Of a DNA stretch of 64,000 bases, positions 16,589 through 24,965 are shown in pieces. Source of the stretch: Pandoraea vervacti (GTDB lineage: Bacteria; Pseudomonadota; Gammaproteobacteria; Burkholderiales; Burkholderiaceae). Both the position numbers and the translations under genes were made by a program. Under the pieces are notes generated by a model. The model did not search any database. It had not been told where the DNA came from and was given only the letters and a program-made list of their open reading frames with translations. The number at the start of each line of letters is the position of its first letter. Positions within the stretch are counted from its first letter, which is position 1. The DNA is taken from NCBI RefSeq assembly GCF_000934605.2, contig NZ_CP010897.2:310001-374000 (forward strand), given 5' to 3'.

Positions 16589-17533
16589 TCATGTGCGCCG
16601 TGCCGCACCGGCAATCGCGGCCTTGGCTTCGCCATCGCCCCCCGGGCCGAGGAGGTCGCGCGCCAGCGCGAGCCAGCGCCGCGCCGCGTGCGACAAATAG
16701 GAATCGCGCCGCCACGCCATGGCGAGGTCCCATGGAATGGCCGGGTCGCGCACGTCCGTGATCACGAAGCGCTTTGGATCGAGGCGCGCGCAAAACGGCT
16801 CGGGCAGCAGCGCGATGCCCACGCCGTTGTCCACCATCGACGCGATGAAGTCCCACTGGCTGGAGCGCCCGGCGATCTTCGGCGTAAAGCCCGCACGTCG
16901 GCACGCGGCAATCACGAACTCCGACAGTGCGAACCCCTCGCCGTAGAAGACGAACGGCTCATCGCGCAATTCGCCGAGGCCAACGGAGGCGCGTCCTTCC
17001 CAACGCGATTCGCGCGGCGCGATCAGTCGCAACTGGTAGTGGCACACCGGCAGCACGTCAAGAACCGTGGGATCCACCGGCAACAACACGGCGCCCAGCT
17101 CGATTTCGCCGGCCAATAGCGCCTGTTCGATCGCCCGGGAGCCCGTCTCGAACAACTTCATCTCGATGTCCGGATAGTGCTGATGGAACGCGCCGATCAC
17201 CGGGATGAACAGGTCGCCGCCCAGCGGCGGAATGCCGATCGACAGTTCGCCGCGCGAGACCGTCTCGAGGTCGGCGAGCTCCTGTTGCAAGCGGGCGTAG
17301 GCGGCAAGCACGTCCTGCCCTCGCTCGAACACGACGCGTCCGGCATCGGTCAATTGAAGCCGCCGCCCCATGCCGCGCTCCTCACGCAACATCAAGGGCG
17401 TACCCAGTTCGTCCTCCAGCGCCTTGACCATCTTGCTCACCGTAGGCTGCGTAACAAATAGGGCCTCGGCCGCCGCTGTGAAGCTCTGCTGTCGCACAAC
17501 TTCCACAAATCCTCGCAATGCACGCAGTTCCAT
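16589..17533 (-). CDS. LysR-family transcriptional regulator, divergent from a CidA/LrgA-LrgB pair
   Basis: 314 aa. An N-terminal winged helix-turn-helix (FTAAAEALFVTQPTVSKMVKALEDELG, residues about 18-42) and an effector-binding domain from about residue 90 (LSIGIPPLGG onward). It is divergent from the CidA/LrgA gene across a 198-base AT-rich gap, the usual arrangement for a LysR activator and its target. It resembles CidR/CynR-type regulators that respond to small carboxylates; the effector is unknown. The start at 17533 gives the standard LysR N terminus MELRALRGFVEVV. Confidence 0.88.
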   Translation of the reverse strand: MELRALRGFVEVVRQQSFTAAAEALFVTQPTVSKMVKALEDELGTPLMLREERGMGRRLQLTDAGRVVFERGQDVLAAYARLQQELADLETVSRGELSIGIPPLGGDLFIPVIGAFHQHYPDIEMKLFETGSRAIEQALLAGEIELGAVLLPVDPTVLDVLPVCHYQLRLIAPRESRWEGRASVGLGELRDEPFVFYGEGFALSEFVIAACRRAGFTPKIAGRSSQWDFIASMVDNGVGIALLPEPFCARLDPKRFVITDVRDPAIPWDLAMAWRRDSYLSHAARRWLALARDLLGPGGDGEAKAAIAGAARRT

Positions 17534-17629
17534 TTTGGTTCTCTCGGTAGCACCAAGTCAGTGCATTTTGGTGAAGAAGCCCGCCCCGTAAGGCTTTCCT
17601 ATGCACTATTAGGGTTAATACTTAAAATA

Positions 17630-17642
17630 TTCCAATTTGGAA
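17630..17642 (+). promoter_or_regulatory. Perfect 13-bp palindrome in AT-rich LysR/cidA control region
   Basis: TTCCAATTTGGAA is palindromic around the T at 17636. It sits in an AT-rich tract (about 17605-17700) that contrasts with the GC-rich surroundings. LysR regulators bind short dyads of this kind near the promoter of the divergent target. The centre is 96 bases before the CidA/LrgA start. I cannot fix the -10/-35 pair. Confidence 0.55.
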
Positions 17643-17731
17643 TCGATTTAATACGACTAATTCATTATATTTATGTTGCAGTGCTTCCTATACTTGGCTC
17701 CATATTCGTGAAAACCCCTAGGGAGTCCGCC

Positions 17732-18187
17732 ATGACCAAGATGATCGCCCGCCGTGTGTATGGCCGCAGCAAGGCCATTATCGCTGTGCTTTGGCAGATT
17801 GCGCTCCTGATGGGCATCTATCTGGCAGCGGATGCTGCATCGCGTCATTTTCATCTGCCCCTGCCGGGTGGCGTGCTGGGTCTGCTGGTGGTCGTGGCGC
17901 TGCTCATGAGCGGTGTGCTCAAGACGGAGAAAATCAAGCGCGGGGCCGACTGGTTCCTGGCCGAGATGATCCTTTTCTTTGTGCCGCTGGTCGCCGCCGT
18001 CATGCAATACACCGATCTGCTGCGCCAGGAAGGTTTGCAACTGCTCGCCGTGATTGGCGTGGGCACCGTGCTCGTGATGGTCTCCACCGCGCTGGCGGTT
18101 GATTTTGGCTGCCGCGCCGAGCGTCGTCTGAAGCGCGCACTGGTTCGCATTCCGGCGCGGCGCGCGCACGCGCACGATGCCCGGTGA
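17732..18187 (+). CDS. CidA/LrgA-family holin-like membrane protein
   Basis: 151 aa. Four hydrophobic segments; PLPGGVLGLLVVVALLMSGVLK and ADWFLAEMILFFVPLVAAVMQY are CidA/LrgA hallmarks. The family is discussed as holin-like control of murein hydrolases and, more recently, overflow-metabolite (pyruvate/acetate) transport. The start is the ATG at 17732, with AGGGAG seven bases upstream; the frame extends further back, but the longer form would run through the AT-rich promoter. The C terminus is unusually Arg/His-rich. LrgB follows after 66 bases, presumably in the same operon. Confidence 0.88.
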   Translation: MTKMIARRVYGRSKAIIAVLWQIALLMGIYLAADAASRHFHLPLPGGVLGLLVVVALLMSGVLKTEKIKRGADWFLAEMILFFVPLVAAVMQYTDLLRQEGLQLLAVIGVGTVLVMVSTALAVDFGCRAERRLKRALVRIPARRAHAHDAR

Positions 18188-18253
18188 TGCCCGCCGATGC
18201 ACTGAACCGACCCAGGTTCTCTTTCGCGTGAATCGCGCCTTCGGGGTCCAGTC

Positions 18254-18937
18254 ATGAATCATACGGCGCTCCTGCTGCTCGTTCTCACGATCTTCTTCTA
18301 TTACGTCTCGAAGCGTCTTTATGCGCGCTTCGGCAAGGTGTGGCTGGGGCCGGCGATTCTCGCGCCGATGCTGGTCATCGGCGTGATGATCGGCGGCGAC
18401 ATCTCGTATACGACGTACATCGCCGACTCTCGCTGGCTCGTCTGGCTGCTCGGACCGACGACGATCGCGTTCGCGGTGCCAATCTACGAGCATCGCGGCA
18501 TCATCCGCCGTCATGCCTTTGCGCTGACGTTCGGCGTGCTCGTCGCCATGGTCGTGGCTGTCGGCAGCTCCTACGTGTTGGCTCGCCTCTTCCAGTTGCC
18601 GCCGGAGATGGCGCGCAGCCTGCTGGCCCGCTCCATCTCGACACCGTTCGCGCTGGCCGTCTCCGATCAACTCGGCGGCTCGCGCGATCTGGTCGGGCTT
18701 TTCGTCATCATTACGGGCTTGATCGGGATGCTGCTCGGCGAGGCGCTGCTCTCCTGGCTGCCGCTGCGCACGCGCATGGCGCGCGGCGCGCCGTTCGGCG
18801 CAGGCGCACACGGCTTCGGCACGGCCAAGGCGCGCCAGATCGGCGGCGAGGAAGGCGTGGTCGCCAGTCTGGTCATGATGATCAACGGCGTGCTCATGGT
18901 GCTCGCCGCTCCGTTGATCGCCCATCTGCCGCTCTGA
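18254..18937 (+). CDS. LrgB/CidB-family membrane protein
   Basis: 227 aa. The partner of the CidA/LrgA protein, with about six to seven membrane segments. Family signatures: PIYEHRGIIRRH in the middle, LLARSISTPFALAVSDQLGG (the LrgB motif around Ser-Ile-Ser/Thr-Pro), and GAHGFGTAKARQIGGEEG near the C terminus. A GC-rich hairpin at 18958-18980 (CGCCGCGC and GCGCGGCG) follows 20 bases after the stop and may end the operon, though it has no T-run. Confidence 0.9.
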   Translation: MNHTALLLLVLTIFFYYVSKRLYARFGKVWLGPAILAPMLVIGVMIGGDISYTTYIADSRWLVWLLGPTTIAFAVPIYEHRGIIRRHAFALTFGVLVAMVVAVGSSYVLARLFQLPPEMARSLLARSISTPFALAVSDQLGGSRDLVGLFVIITGLIGMLLGEALLSWLPLRTRMARGAPFGAGAHGFGTAKARQIGGEEGVVASLVMMINGVLMVLAAPLIAHLPL

Positions 18938-19101
18938 CTGAGGTTTTCGCGTTCCGCCGCCGCGCGCATCGCTGGCGCGGCGGGCTTCCCGTCGTTCGTC
19001 TCCCATATCGACAGCGTGTTCGCCTTGCTCGTCGTGTGCCGCTTCGTAAAAAATAACCCTTCGGGCGTCGCCCCGGGCGCTACGTCGCGCATCAGTTTTG
19101 C

Positions 19102-19107
19102 TACAAT
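19102..19107 (+). promoter_or_regulatory. Probable -10 box of the ahcY transcript
   Basis: TACAAT at 19102-19107 is a five-of-six match to TATAAT. Transcription from it would begin near 19113-19115, exactly where the SAH riboswitch begins. No convincing -35 is seen, so the promoter may need an activator. Confidence 0.5.
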
Positions 19108-19114
19108 GCCGGGG

Positions 19115-19232
19115 TCTTGAGGAGCGTTGCGACAGCCGAAGTGCTGCCAGGCTCAAGATCCTTCCTATTGGCCCCGCCGGCCGCCGGTTACCCCCGGATC
19201 GTTGGCGAGTGGGCCCCAAGAACGGCGCTCAC
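19115..19232 (+). promoter_or_regulatory. S-adenosylhomocysteine (SAH) riboswitch upstream of ahcY
   Basis: Conserved SAH aptamer pieces are present in order: GAGGAGCG(T)TGC at 19119-19130, GCCAGGCTC at 19146-19154 and AACGGCGCTCAC at 19221-19232. Helix P1 is TCTTGAG (19115-19121) with CTCAAGA (19152-19158), all seven pairs Watson-Crick. The pseudoknot/P2 pairing is GAGCG (19123-19127) with CGCTC (19226-19230). The segment between 19159 and 19220 is a long variable region. SAH riboswitches turn on ahcY when SAH accumulates; the ribosome-binding site (19258-19264) lies 26 bases past the aptamer. This matches the Ralstonia aptamer as I recall it. Confidence 0.9.
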
Positions 19233-19268
19233 GTCCCAACTATCTAGACTTTAGAGAAAGGAGGCGTG

Positions 19269-20684
19269 ATGAACGCCGTAGTCGATTCGAAATTCTCCGA
19301 TTTCCACGTTGCCGATATCAAGCTGGCCGATTGGGGCCGCAAAGAGCTGACCATCGCCGAGAGCGAAATGCCGGGTCTGATGGCCACGCGCGCCGAGTTC
19401 AAGGCGACCCAGCCGCTCAAGGGCGCACGTATCGCCGGTTCGCTGCATATGACCATCCAGACGGGCGTGCTCATCGAGACGCTGGTCGCGCTGGGCGCCG
19501 AAGTGCGCTGGGCCTCGTGCAACATCTTCTCGACGCAGGACCATGCCGCCGCCGCCATTGCGGCCGCCGGCATTCCCGTGTTCGCCTTCAAGGGCGAGTC
19601 GCTCGACGAGTACTGGGAATACAGCCACCGTATCTTCGAATGGCCGAACGGCGAGTTCGCCAACATGATTCTCGATGACGGCGGCGACGCCACCCTGCTG
19701 CTGATTCTCGGCAGCAAGGCCGAGAAGGACATTTCGGTCGTGGGCAACCCGACCAACGAAGAAGAAGTCGCGCTGTATGCATCGATCAAGCGTCACCTGC
19801 AAGTCGATCCGCAGTGGTACAGCAAGCGTCTGTCGCAGATCAAGGGCGTGACCGAAGAGACCACCACCGGCGTGCACCGTCTGTATCAGATGGAAAAGGA
19901 CGGCACGCTGCCGTTCCCCGCCATCAACGTGAACGACTCGGTCACCAAGTCGAAGTTCGACAACCTGTACGGCTGCCGCGAGTCGCTGGTCGACGGCATC
20001 AAGCGCGCCACCGACGTGATGATCGCCGGCAAGATCGCCCTCGTGGCGGGCTACGGTGACGTGGGCAAGGGCTGCGCCCAGAGCCTGCGCGGTCTGGGCG
20101 CTACGGTGTGGGTCACGGAAATCGATCCGATCTGCGCGCTGCAAGCCGCGATGGAAGGCTACCGTGTCGTGACGATGGACTACGCGGCCGACAAGGCCGA
20201 CATCTTCGTGACGGCCACCGGCAACTTCCACGTGATCGATCACGACCACATGGCCGCCATGAAGCACCAGGCCATCGTGTGCAACATCGGTCACTTCGAC
20301 TCGGAAATCAACGTGGCGTCGACCCGCAAGTACCAGTGGGAAAACATCAAGCCGCAGGTCGATCACATCATCTTTCCGGACGGCAAGCGCATCATTCTGC
20401 TCGCGGAAGGCCGCCTCGTGAACCTGGGTTGCGCGACGGGCCACCCGTCGTTCGTGATGAGCAACTCGTTCACGAACCAGACGCTCGCACAGATCGAACT
20501 GTTCGTGCATGGCGCCAAGTACAAGAACAGCGTGTACGTGCTGCCGAAGCATCTGGACGAGAAGGTGGCGCGACTGCACCTGGGCCGCATCGGTGCCGAG
20601 CTGACCGTGTTGACCGACGATCAGGCGAAATACATCAGCGTCGACAAGAACGGCCCGTTCAAGCCGGCGCACTACCGCTATTGA
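19269..20684 (+). CDS. ahcY: Adenosylhomocysteinase (SAH hydrolase)
   Basis: 471 aa. Splits S-adenosylhomocysteine into adenosine and homocysteine, regenerating the activated-methyl cycle. The NAD-binding loop is GYGDVGKGCAQSLRGLG, with HTSAC-region equivalents (DHAAAAIAAAG) and GNFHVIDHDHM before it. The C terminus KNGPFKPAHYRY is the canonical tail carrying the Lys-Tyr that contact NAD of the neighbouring subunit. The ATG at 19269 is chosen over the GTG at 19266 because the AAGGAGG at 19258-19264 is better placed for it. Expression is controlled by the SAH riboswitch; metF and tlyA follow on the same strand. Confidence 0.97.
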   Translation: MNAVVDSKFSDFHVADIKLADWGRKELTIAESEMPGLMATRAEFKATQPLKGARIAGSLHMTIQTGVLIETLVALGAEVRWASCNIFSTQDHAAAAIAAAGIPVFAFKGESLDEYWEYSHRIFEWPNGEFANMILDDGGDATLLLILGSKAEKDISVVGNPTNEEEVALYASIKRHLQVDPQWYSKRLSQIKGVTEETTTGVHRLYQMEKDGTLPFPAINVNDSVTKSKFDNLYGCRESLVDGIKRATDVMIAGKIALVAGYGDVGKGCAQSLRGLGATVWVTEIDPICALQAAMEGYRVVTMDYAADKADIFVTATGNFHVIDHDHMAAMKHQAIVCNIGHFDSEINVASTRKYQWENIKPQVDHIIFPDGKRIILLAEGRLVNLGCATGHPSFVMSNSFTNQTLAQIELFVHGAKYKNSVYVLPKHLDEKVARLHLGRIGAELTVLTDDQAKYISVDKNGPFKPAHYRY

Positions 20685-20885
20685 TGCTTTGACGTCCGTC
20701 GCCTGATCGGCCGTCGCTCTGCCGGGATATCGCATTCGGAGGGGTGCGAGGTTCCGGCAGCCGACGGCCGGCGCGACCCATGCAATCGGTGCAATCGGGC
20801 ATGCGGACGTTGGGACAGCGCGGGGGCGTCAGTTGCCTTCGCGCCGGAAGTTTTTCGTTGCCCCTTGTTGCGTTTCCCATGGCCG

Positions 20886-20913
20886 GTGCCGGCATGACAA
20901 CCGGCGCCGGCAC
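20886..20913 (+). other. GC-rich stem-loop before the small membrane protein gene
   Basis: GTGCCGGC (20886-20893) pairs with GCCGGCAC (20906-20913), 17 bases before the start codon at 20931. It could be a weak terminator for ahcY or a structure at the ribosome-binding region of the next gene. There is no T-run. Confidence 0.45.
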
Positions 20914-20930
20914 GTTCTCCGGAGCTCGCC

Positions 20931-21287
20931 ATGCGTTTGCTGCTGATTTGGCTCATCAATGCCATCGCACTTCTCGTTTTGCCTTACATCGTGTCGGGCG
21001 TTCAGCTCAAGGGCATTGGCACGGCACTGATCGTGGCCGTCGTGCTCGGCCTGATCAACGCGTTCCTGCGCCCGTTGCTCGTCGTGCTCACGCTGCCGGT
21101 GACGGTCGTGACGCTGGGGCTGTTCATTTTCGTCATCAACGCCTTGCTGTTCTGGCTGGCCTCGCATGTGGTCAAAGGCTTCGAGGTCTCGGGCTTCTGG
21201 GCGGCGCTATTCGGCTCGCTGCTGTACAGCCTGATTTCGTGGATTCTGTCGGCACTGGTGTTCGGCGATCGCGCCACCAACGTTTAA
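20931..21287 (+). CDS. Small four-helix membrane protein (YvlD/phage holin superfamily IV-like)
   Basis: 118 aa, almost all hydrophobic, with four predicted membrane segments: residues about 1-22, 28-55 (ALIVAVVLGLINAFLRPLL), 56-80 (LPVTVVTLGLFIFVINALLFWLA) and 90-112. The NAxxRPxLxxLTLPxxxxTLGLFxFxINxxLF pattern is that of the family annotated as 'phage holin', though no phage genes are near. The protein has no known enzyme role. It is found between ahcY and tlyA/metF in many Burkholderiales, so the position is conserved, but the link to methyl metabolism is unexplained. Confidence 0.85.
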   Translation: MRLLLIWLINAIALLVLPYIVSGVQLKGIGTALIVAVVLGLINAFLRPLLVVLTLPVTVVTLGLFIFVINALLFWLASHVVKGFEVSGFWAALFGSLLYSLISWILSALVFGDRATNV

Positions 21288-21335
21288 GGGCCGACGTCAC
21301 CGCGTCGGCAACATTTCGCAGGAAGTTCGTAACTC

Positions 21336-22196
21336 ATGTCACAAGCGCTTCGCGCCGATCAGGCCCTTGTTTCCCGAGGGCTCGCGGCATCGCGCACCGT
21401 CGCTCAACGTCTGATCGATGCCGGACGCGTGTATTACGCCGGCACCGACACGGCGCTCAAAAAGGCCAGCCAGCCCGTGGCGAGCGACGAGGCGTTGGAA
21501 GTGCGCGCGGCGGCTGACGGGGTGCCGGGCGAAGACCGTTATGTCTCGCGCGGCGGCCTGAAGCTGGCCGGCGCGCTCGCGCACACGGGCCTCGATGTGA
21601 CGGGCCGCGTGGCGCTCGACGTCGGTCTGTCGACCGGTGGCTTCGCGGACTGCCTCTTGCAGGCGGGCGTGGCTCGGGTCATCGGCGTAGACGTGGGGCA
21701 TGGGCAACTGCATCAGCGTTTGACAGGCGAGGCGCGGCTCGTATCGCTCGAAGGGATCAACGCGCGGCACCTGACGCGTGAGATGCTCGACGAACGTCTG
21801 GCCGAGGCGGCGACGCTTGCTTCCGATGTTGCCTCCGATGTTGCCTCTGATGGCACCACACACGGCGCACCGGATGCCGTGCCGGAAGCGGGTTTCGATC
21901 TGATCGTCGGCGACGTGTCGTTCATTTCGCTCACGCTGGTGCTGCCCGCACTCGCGCCCTTGCTGAGCGAGCACGGCGATCTGCTCATGCTGGTGAAGCC
22001 GCAATTCGAAGTGGGACGAGAGCACATCGCGCGCGGTGGCCTCGTGAAAGATGTCGCGCAGTACGCGCAAGTAGAGACAAAGATCCGCACCGCTTGCGAA
22101 GCGCTTGGACTCACCGTGGCCGCGTGGCTCGACAGTCCGATCGCCGGCGGTGACGGCAACCGGGAGTTCTTCGTGCACGCCAGGCGTGTGGCATGA
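21336..22196 (+). CDS. tlyA: TlyA-family rRNA methyltransferase
   Basis: 286 aa. An N-terminal S4 RNA-binding domain (RADQALVSRGLAASRTVAQRLIDAGRVYYAG) is joined to an FtsJ-like SAM domain: SRGGLKLAGALAHTGLDVTGRVALDVGLSTGGFADCLL contains the SAM glycine loop, FDLIVGDVSFISLTLVLPAL the K-D-K-E region, and LMLVKPQFEVG follows. TlyA proteins 2'-O-methylate cytidines in 16S/23S rRNA; TlyA is also described as a haemolysin in some species. Residues of about 162-180 are a low-complexity Ala/Ser/Asp insert made of tandem 12-mers. It precedes metF by 26 bases. Confidence 0.88.
   Translation: MSQALRADQALVSRGLAASRTVAQRLIDAGRVYYAGTDTALKKASQPVASDEALEVRAAADGVPGEDRYVSRGGLKLAGALAHTGLDVTGRVALDVGLSTGGFADCLLQAGVARVIGVDVGHGQLHQRLTGEARLVSLEGINARHLTREMLDERLAEAATLASDVASDVASDGTTHGAPDAVPEAGFDLIVGDVSFISLTLVLPALAPLLSEHGDLLMLVKPQFEVGREHIARGGLVKDVAQYAQVETKIRTACEALGLTVAAWLDSPIAGGDGNREFFVHARRVA
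21822..21857 (+). repeat. Tandem 12-bp repeat inside tlyA
   Basis: TCCGATGTTGCC at 21822-21833 is repeated exactly at 21834-21845, and TCTGATGGCACC at 21846-21857 is a degenerate third copy. It encodes a Ser-Asp-Val-Ala repeat (ASDVASDVASD) in a linker between conserved blocks. Copy change would be in frame. Confidence 0.85.
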
Positions 22197-22222
22197 GCGG
22201 CTCTCTCGATCAATAGACGATC

Positions 22223-23053
22223 ATGACGCAACCATCCTTCAGTTTCGAATTCTTTCCGCCCAAGACGGCCGATGGCGCGGAGAAGCTGCGCGCCACGCGT
22301 CAGCAACTGTTCCCGCTTGGCCCCAAGTTCGTCTCGGTGACGTTCGGCGCCGGCGGCTCGACCCAACAAGGCACGCTCGATACGGTCATCGAAATCCAGC
22401 GTGAAGGCGTGGACGCCGCCCCGCACCTCTCGTGCGTAGGCTCGACCCGGGACAACATTCGCGACATTCTCAAAACGTACCGCGACAACGGCATCCGCCA
22501 CATCGTCGCGCTGCGCGGCGATCTGCCGTCCGGCATGGGTGAGATCGGCGAATTTCGTTACGCCTCGGAATTGGTCGAATTCATTCGTGCGGAAACCGGT
22601 GACTGGTTCCACATCGAAGTGGCGGCATACCCCGAATACCACCCGCAAGCGAAGTCGCCGCGCCTCGATCTCGAGCACTTCGCCCACAAGGTGAAAGCGG
22701 GGGCCAATGCCGCGATCACGCAGTATTTCTTCAACGCGGACGCGTACTTCCGTTTCATCGACGACGTCTCGCGTCTGGGCGTGAACGTGCCGATCGTGCC
22801 GGGCATCATGCCGATCACGAACTACTCGCAGATGATGCGGTTCTCGGAAATGTGCGGCGCCGAAGTGCCGCGCTGGATCGCGAAGCGTCTCGAAGGGTTC
22901 GGCGACGACCGCGAGTCGATCCGCGCCTTTGGGCTGGACGTGGTGTCGGCGCTTTGCGAACGCCTGCTCAAGGAAGGCGCGCCGGGCCTGCACTTCTACA
23001 CGCTCAACGCCGCATCGGCGACCAAGGCCATGTGGCAGCGCCTCGGGTTGTAA
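22223..23053 (+). CDS. metF: 5,10-methylenetetrahydrofolate reductase
   Basis: 276 aa. Reduces 5,10-methylene-THF to 5-methyl-THF, the methyl donor for methionine synthase. Core motifs: FSFEFFPPKTADGAEKLR at the start, VTFGAGGSTQQGTLDTV (Thr/Asp near the FAD), HLSCVGSTRDNIRDIL, RHIVALRGDLP, AAYPEYHPQAKS and PGIMPITNYSQMMRF. FAD-dependent barrel of standard length. Genes for both ends of the methyl cycle (ahcY and metF) therefore sit in one run, with metXW elsewhere in the window. Confidence 0.97.
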   Translation: MTQPSFSFEFFPPKTADGAEKLRATRQQLFPLGPKFVSVTFGAGGSTQQGTLDTVIEIQREGVDAAPHLSCVGSTRDNIRDILKTYRDNGIRHIVALRGDLPSGMGEIGEFRYASELVEFIRAETGDWFHIEVAAYPEYHPQAKSPRLDLEHFAHKVKAGANAAITQYFFNADAYFRFIDDVSRLGVNVPIVPGIMPITNYSQMMRFSEMCGAEVPRWIAKRLEGFGDDRESIRAFGLDVVSALCERLLKEGAPGLHFYTLNAASATKAMWQRLGL

Positions 23054-23125
23054 GCCCGGCGGTGGTGCGCGCGTGATGTCAGGGTGAGCCGGGATCGGGA
23101 CGGCGCGCGCGCAATGGTTTGCTAC

Positions 23126-23140
23126 CCATCGGACCGATGG
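23126..23140 (+). promoter_or_regulatory. 15-bp perfect palindrome upstream of the peptide-transporter operon
   Basis: CCATCGGACCGATGG is symmetric about the A at 23133. It lies 166 bases before the binding-protein start in a relatively AT-rich leader. The size and symmetry suit a dimeric repressor, but no regulator gene is adjacent. Confidence 0.5.
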
Positions 23141-23305
23141 AAGTCAATCCCGATCACAATTAAGCAATTTCCTATTCAAAAACACCACAAATAGGCGGTT
23201 TGCTAGGGATCTGGCGTGTTGTTACGCAGGTGAAGCTTCAGTAATATCCCTCGTGGGCTCGGCGGCGGATCGCTGCCGGGCGCCTACTCAGAACCCGAGG
23301 AGCCT

Positions 23306-24946
23306 ATGAAACAGACTCACACCCTGCGTTTGCTTTTGGCTGCAACGGTGCTCGCCGGCGCGGCAGTGATCCCGCCCGCGGCAGCCGTCGAGCTCCCGAA
23401 CAAGACCCTCGTGTACTGCTCCGAGGGCAGCCCCGCCGGTTTCGATCCGGGGCAGCTGACCACCGGCACCGACTTCGATCCCGCCGACGCCATCTACAAC
23501 CGTCTCATTGCCTTCGTTCCGGGCGAGACCGGCGTGATGCCGTCGCTGGCCGAGAAGTGGGACATCTCGCCGGACAACAAGGTCTACACGTTCCATCTGC
23601 GCAAGGGTGTGAAGTTCCACACCACCGAGTATTTCAAGCCCACGCGTGACTTCAATGCCGAAGACGTGAAATTCACGTTCGAGCGCATGGGCGATCGCGA
23701 GATGCCGTTCCGCAAGGCTTATCCGGCGGAATTCCCGTACTACGTCGACATGGGCCTGCAGGCCGACATCGAGCGCATCGAGATCGTCGATCCGTACACG
23801 GTGCGCTTCGTGCTGAAGAAGGTCGACGCGCCGTTCATTCAGAATCTGGCCATGTCGTTTGCGTCGATCCTCTCGAAGGAGTACGCGGACAAGCTGCTCG
23901 CGGCGAACAACCCGCGTGACATCGCGCTCAAGCCGGTCGGCACCGGTCCGTTCATCTTCCGCAGCTACACGAAGGACGCCACGCTGCGCATGGACGGCAA
24001 CAAGGAGTACTGGAATACGAACCTGCCGCCGAAGGTGGGCAAGCTCGTGTTCGCCATCACGACGGACGCCAACGTGCGGATCCAGAAACTCAAGCGCAAC
24101 GAGTGCCAGGTCGTGACGTATCCGCGGCCGGCGGACGTCGATGCGCTCAAGGCGGAGATCGAGGCACAGGGCAAGGCGGCGAAGCTGAAGATGCCGGATC
24201 AGGTTGGCTTCAACCTCGGTTATGTGGCGTACAACGTCAAGAAGGCCCCGCTCGATCGCGTGGAGGTGCGTCAGGCGCTCGACATGGCGATCAACAAGAA
24301 GGCGATCCTTCAGTCGGTGTACGGTTCGGCCGGTCAGCTGTCGAACGGCGCGCCGATGCCGCCGACGCAATGGTCCTACGACAAGAACATCAAGTCGGCC
24401 AGCTACGATCCTGAGAAGGCCAAGGCGTTGCTCGACAAGGCCGGGGTGAAGGGCGTGGAGATCACGCTGTGGGCCATGCCGGTGCAACGTCCGTACAACC
24501 CGAACGGCAAGCTCATGGCCGAAATGATCCAGGCCGACTGGGCGAAGATCGGCGTGAAGGCCAACATCGTCACGTACGAATGGGGCGAGTACATCAAGCG
24601 TGCGAAGGCGGGCGAGCATGACGCGATGCTCATCGGCTGGACGGGCGACAACGGCGATCCGGACAACTGGCTCGGCGTGCTGCTCGGCTGCGATTCGATG
24701 AACGGCAACAACTTCTCGAAGTGGTGCGACAAGCCGTTCGACGACCTCATCAAGCAGGCGCGTCAGACCACGGACGTGAAGGAGCGCACCCGGCTTTACA
24801 CGCAAGCGCAGCAGATTTTCGCGCAGCAACTGCCGTTCTCGCCGATTGCGCACTCTACGCAATACAAGCCGATGGCGACGAACGTCAAGGGCTTCAAGCT
24901 CAGCCCGTTCAGCCGTAACAGCTTCGCTGGCGTGTCGCTCGACTAA
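23306..24946 (+). CDS. Peptide ABC transporter periplasmic binding protein (Dpp/Opp type)
   Basis: 546 aa, SBP family 5. A Sec signal peptide covers residues 1 to about 27 (RLLLAATVLAGAAVIPPAAA). The mature N terminus KTLVYCSEGSPAGFDPGQLTTGTDFDPADAIYNRL resembles DppA, and HLRKGVKFHTTEYFKPTRDFNAEDV is the family core. The C-terminal half ends with IAHSTQYKPMATNVKGFKLSPF. It would deliver dipeptides, oligopeptides or possibly haem/ALA to the following permeases. The long leader contains a palindrome, and a stem-loop follows the stop, consistent with this gene being expressed more strongly than the permeases. Confidence 0.93.
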   Translation: MKQTHTLRLLLAATVLAGAAVIPPAAAVELPNKTLVYCSEGSPAGFDPGQLTTGTDFDPADAIYNRLIAFVPGETGVMPSLAEKWDISPDNKVYTFHLRKGVKFHTTEYFKPTRDFNAEDVKFTFERMGDREMPFRKAYPAEFPYYVDMGLQADIERIEIVDPYTVRFVLKKVDAPFIQNLAMSFASILSKEYADKLLAANNPRDIALKPVGTGPFIFRSYTKDATLRMDGNKEYWNTNLPPKVGKLVFAITTDANVRIQKLKRNECQVVTYPRPADVDALKAEIEAQGKAAKLKMPDQVGFNLGYVAYNVKKAPLDRVEVRQALDMAINKKAILQSVYGSAGQLSNGAPMPPTQWSYDKNIKSASYDPEKAKALLDKAGVKGVEITLWAMPVQRPYNPNGKLMAEMIQADWAKIGVKANIVTYEWGEYIKRAKAGEHDAMLIGWTGDNGDPDNWLGVLLGCDSMNGNNFSKWCDKPFDDLIKQARQTTDVKERTRLYTQAQQIFAQQLPFSPIAHSTQYKPMATNVKGFKLSPFSRNSFAGVSLD

Positions 24947-24965
24947 GTTCGCTGGCGCTGTACGA

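Noticed and set aside
20931..21287. Phage holin as a sign of a prophage
   Set aside because: The 'holin' label is a family name only; the gene sits among housekeeping genes and no phage genes are near.
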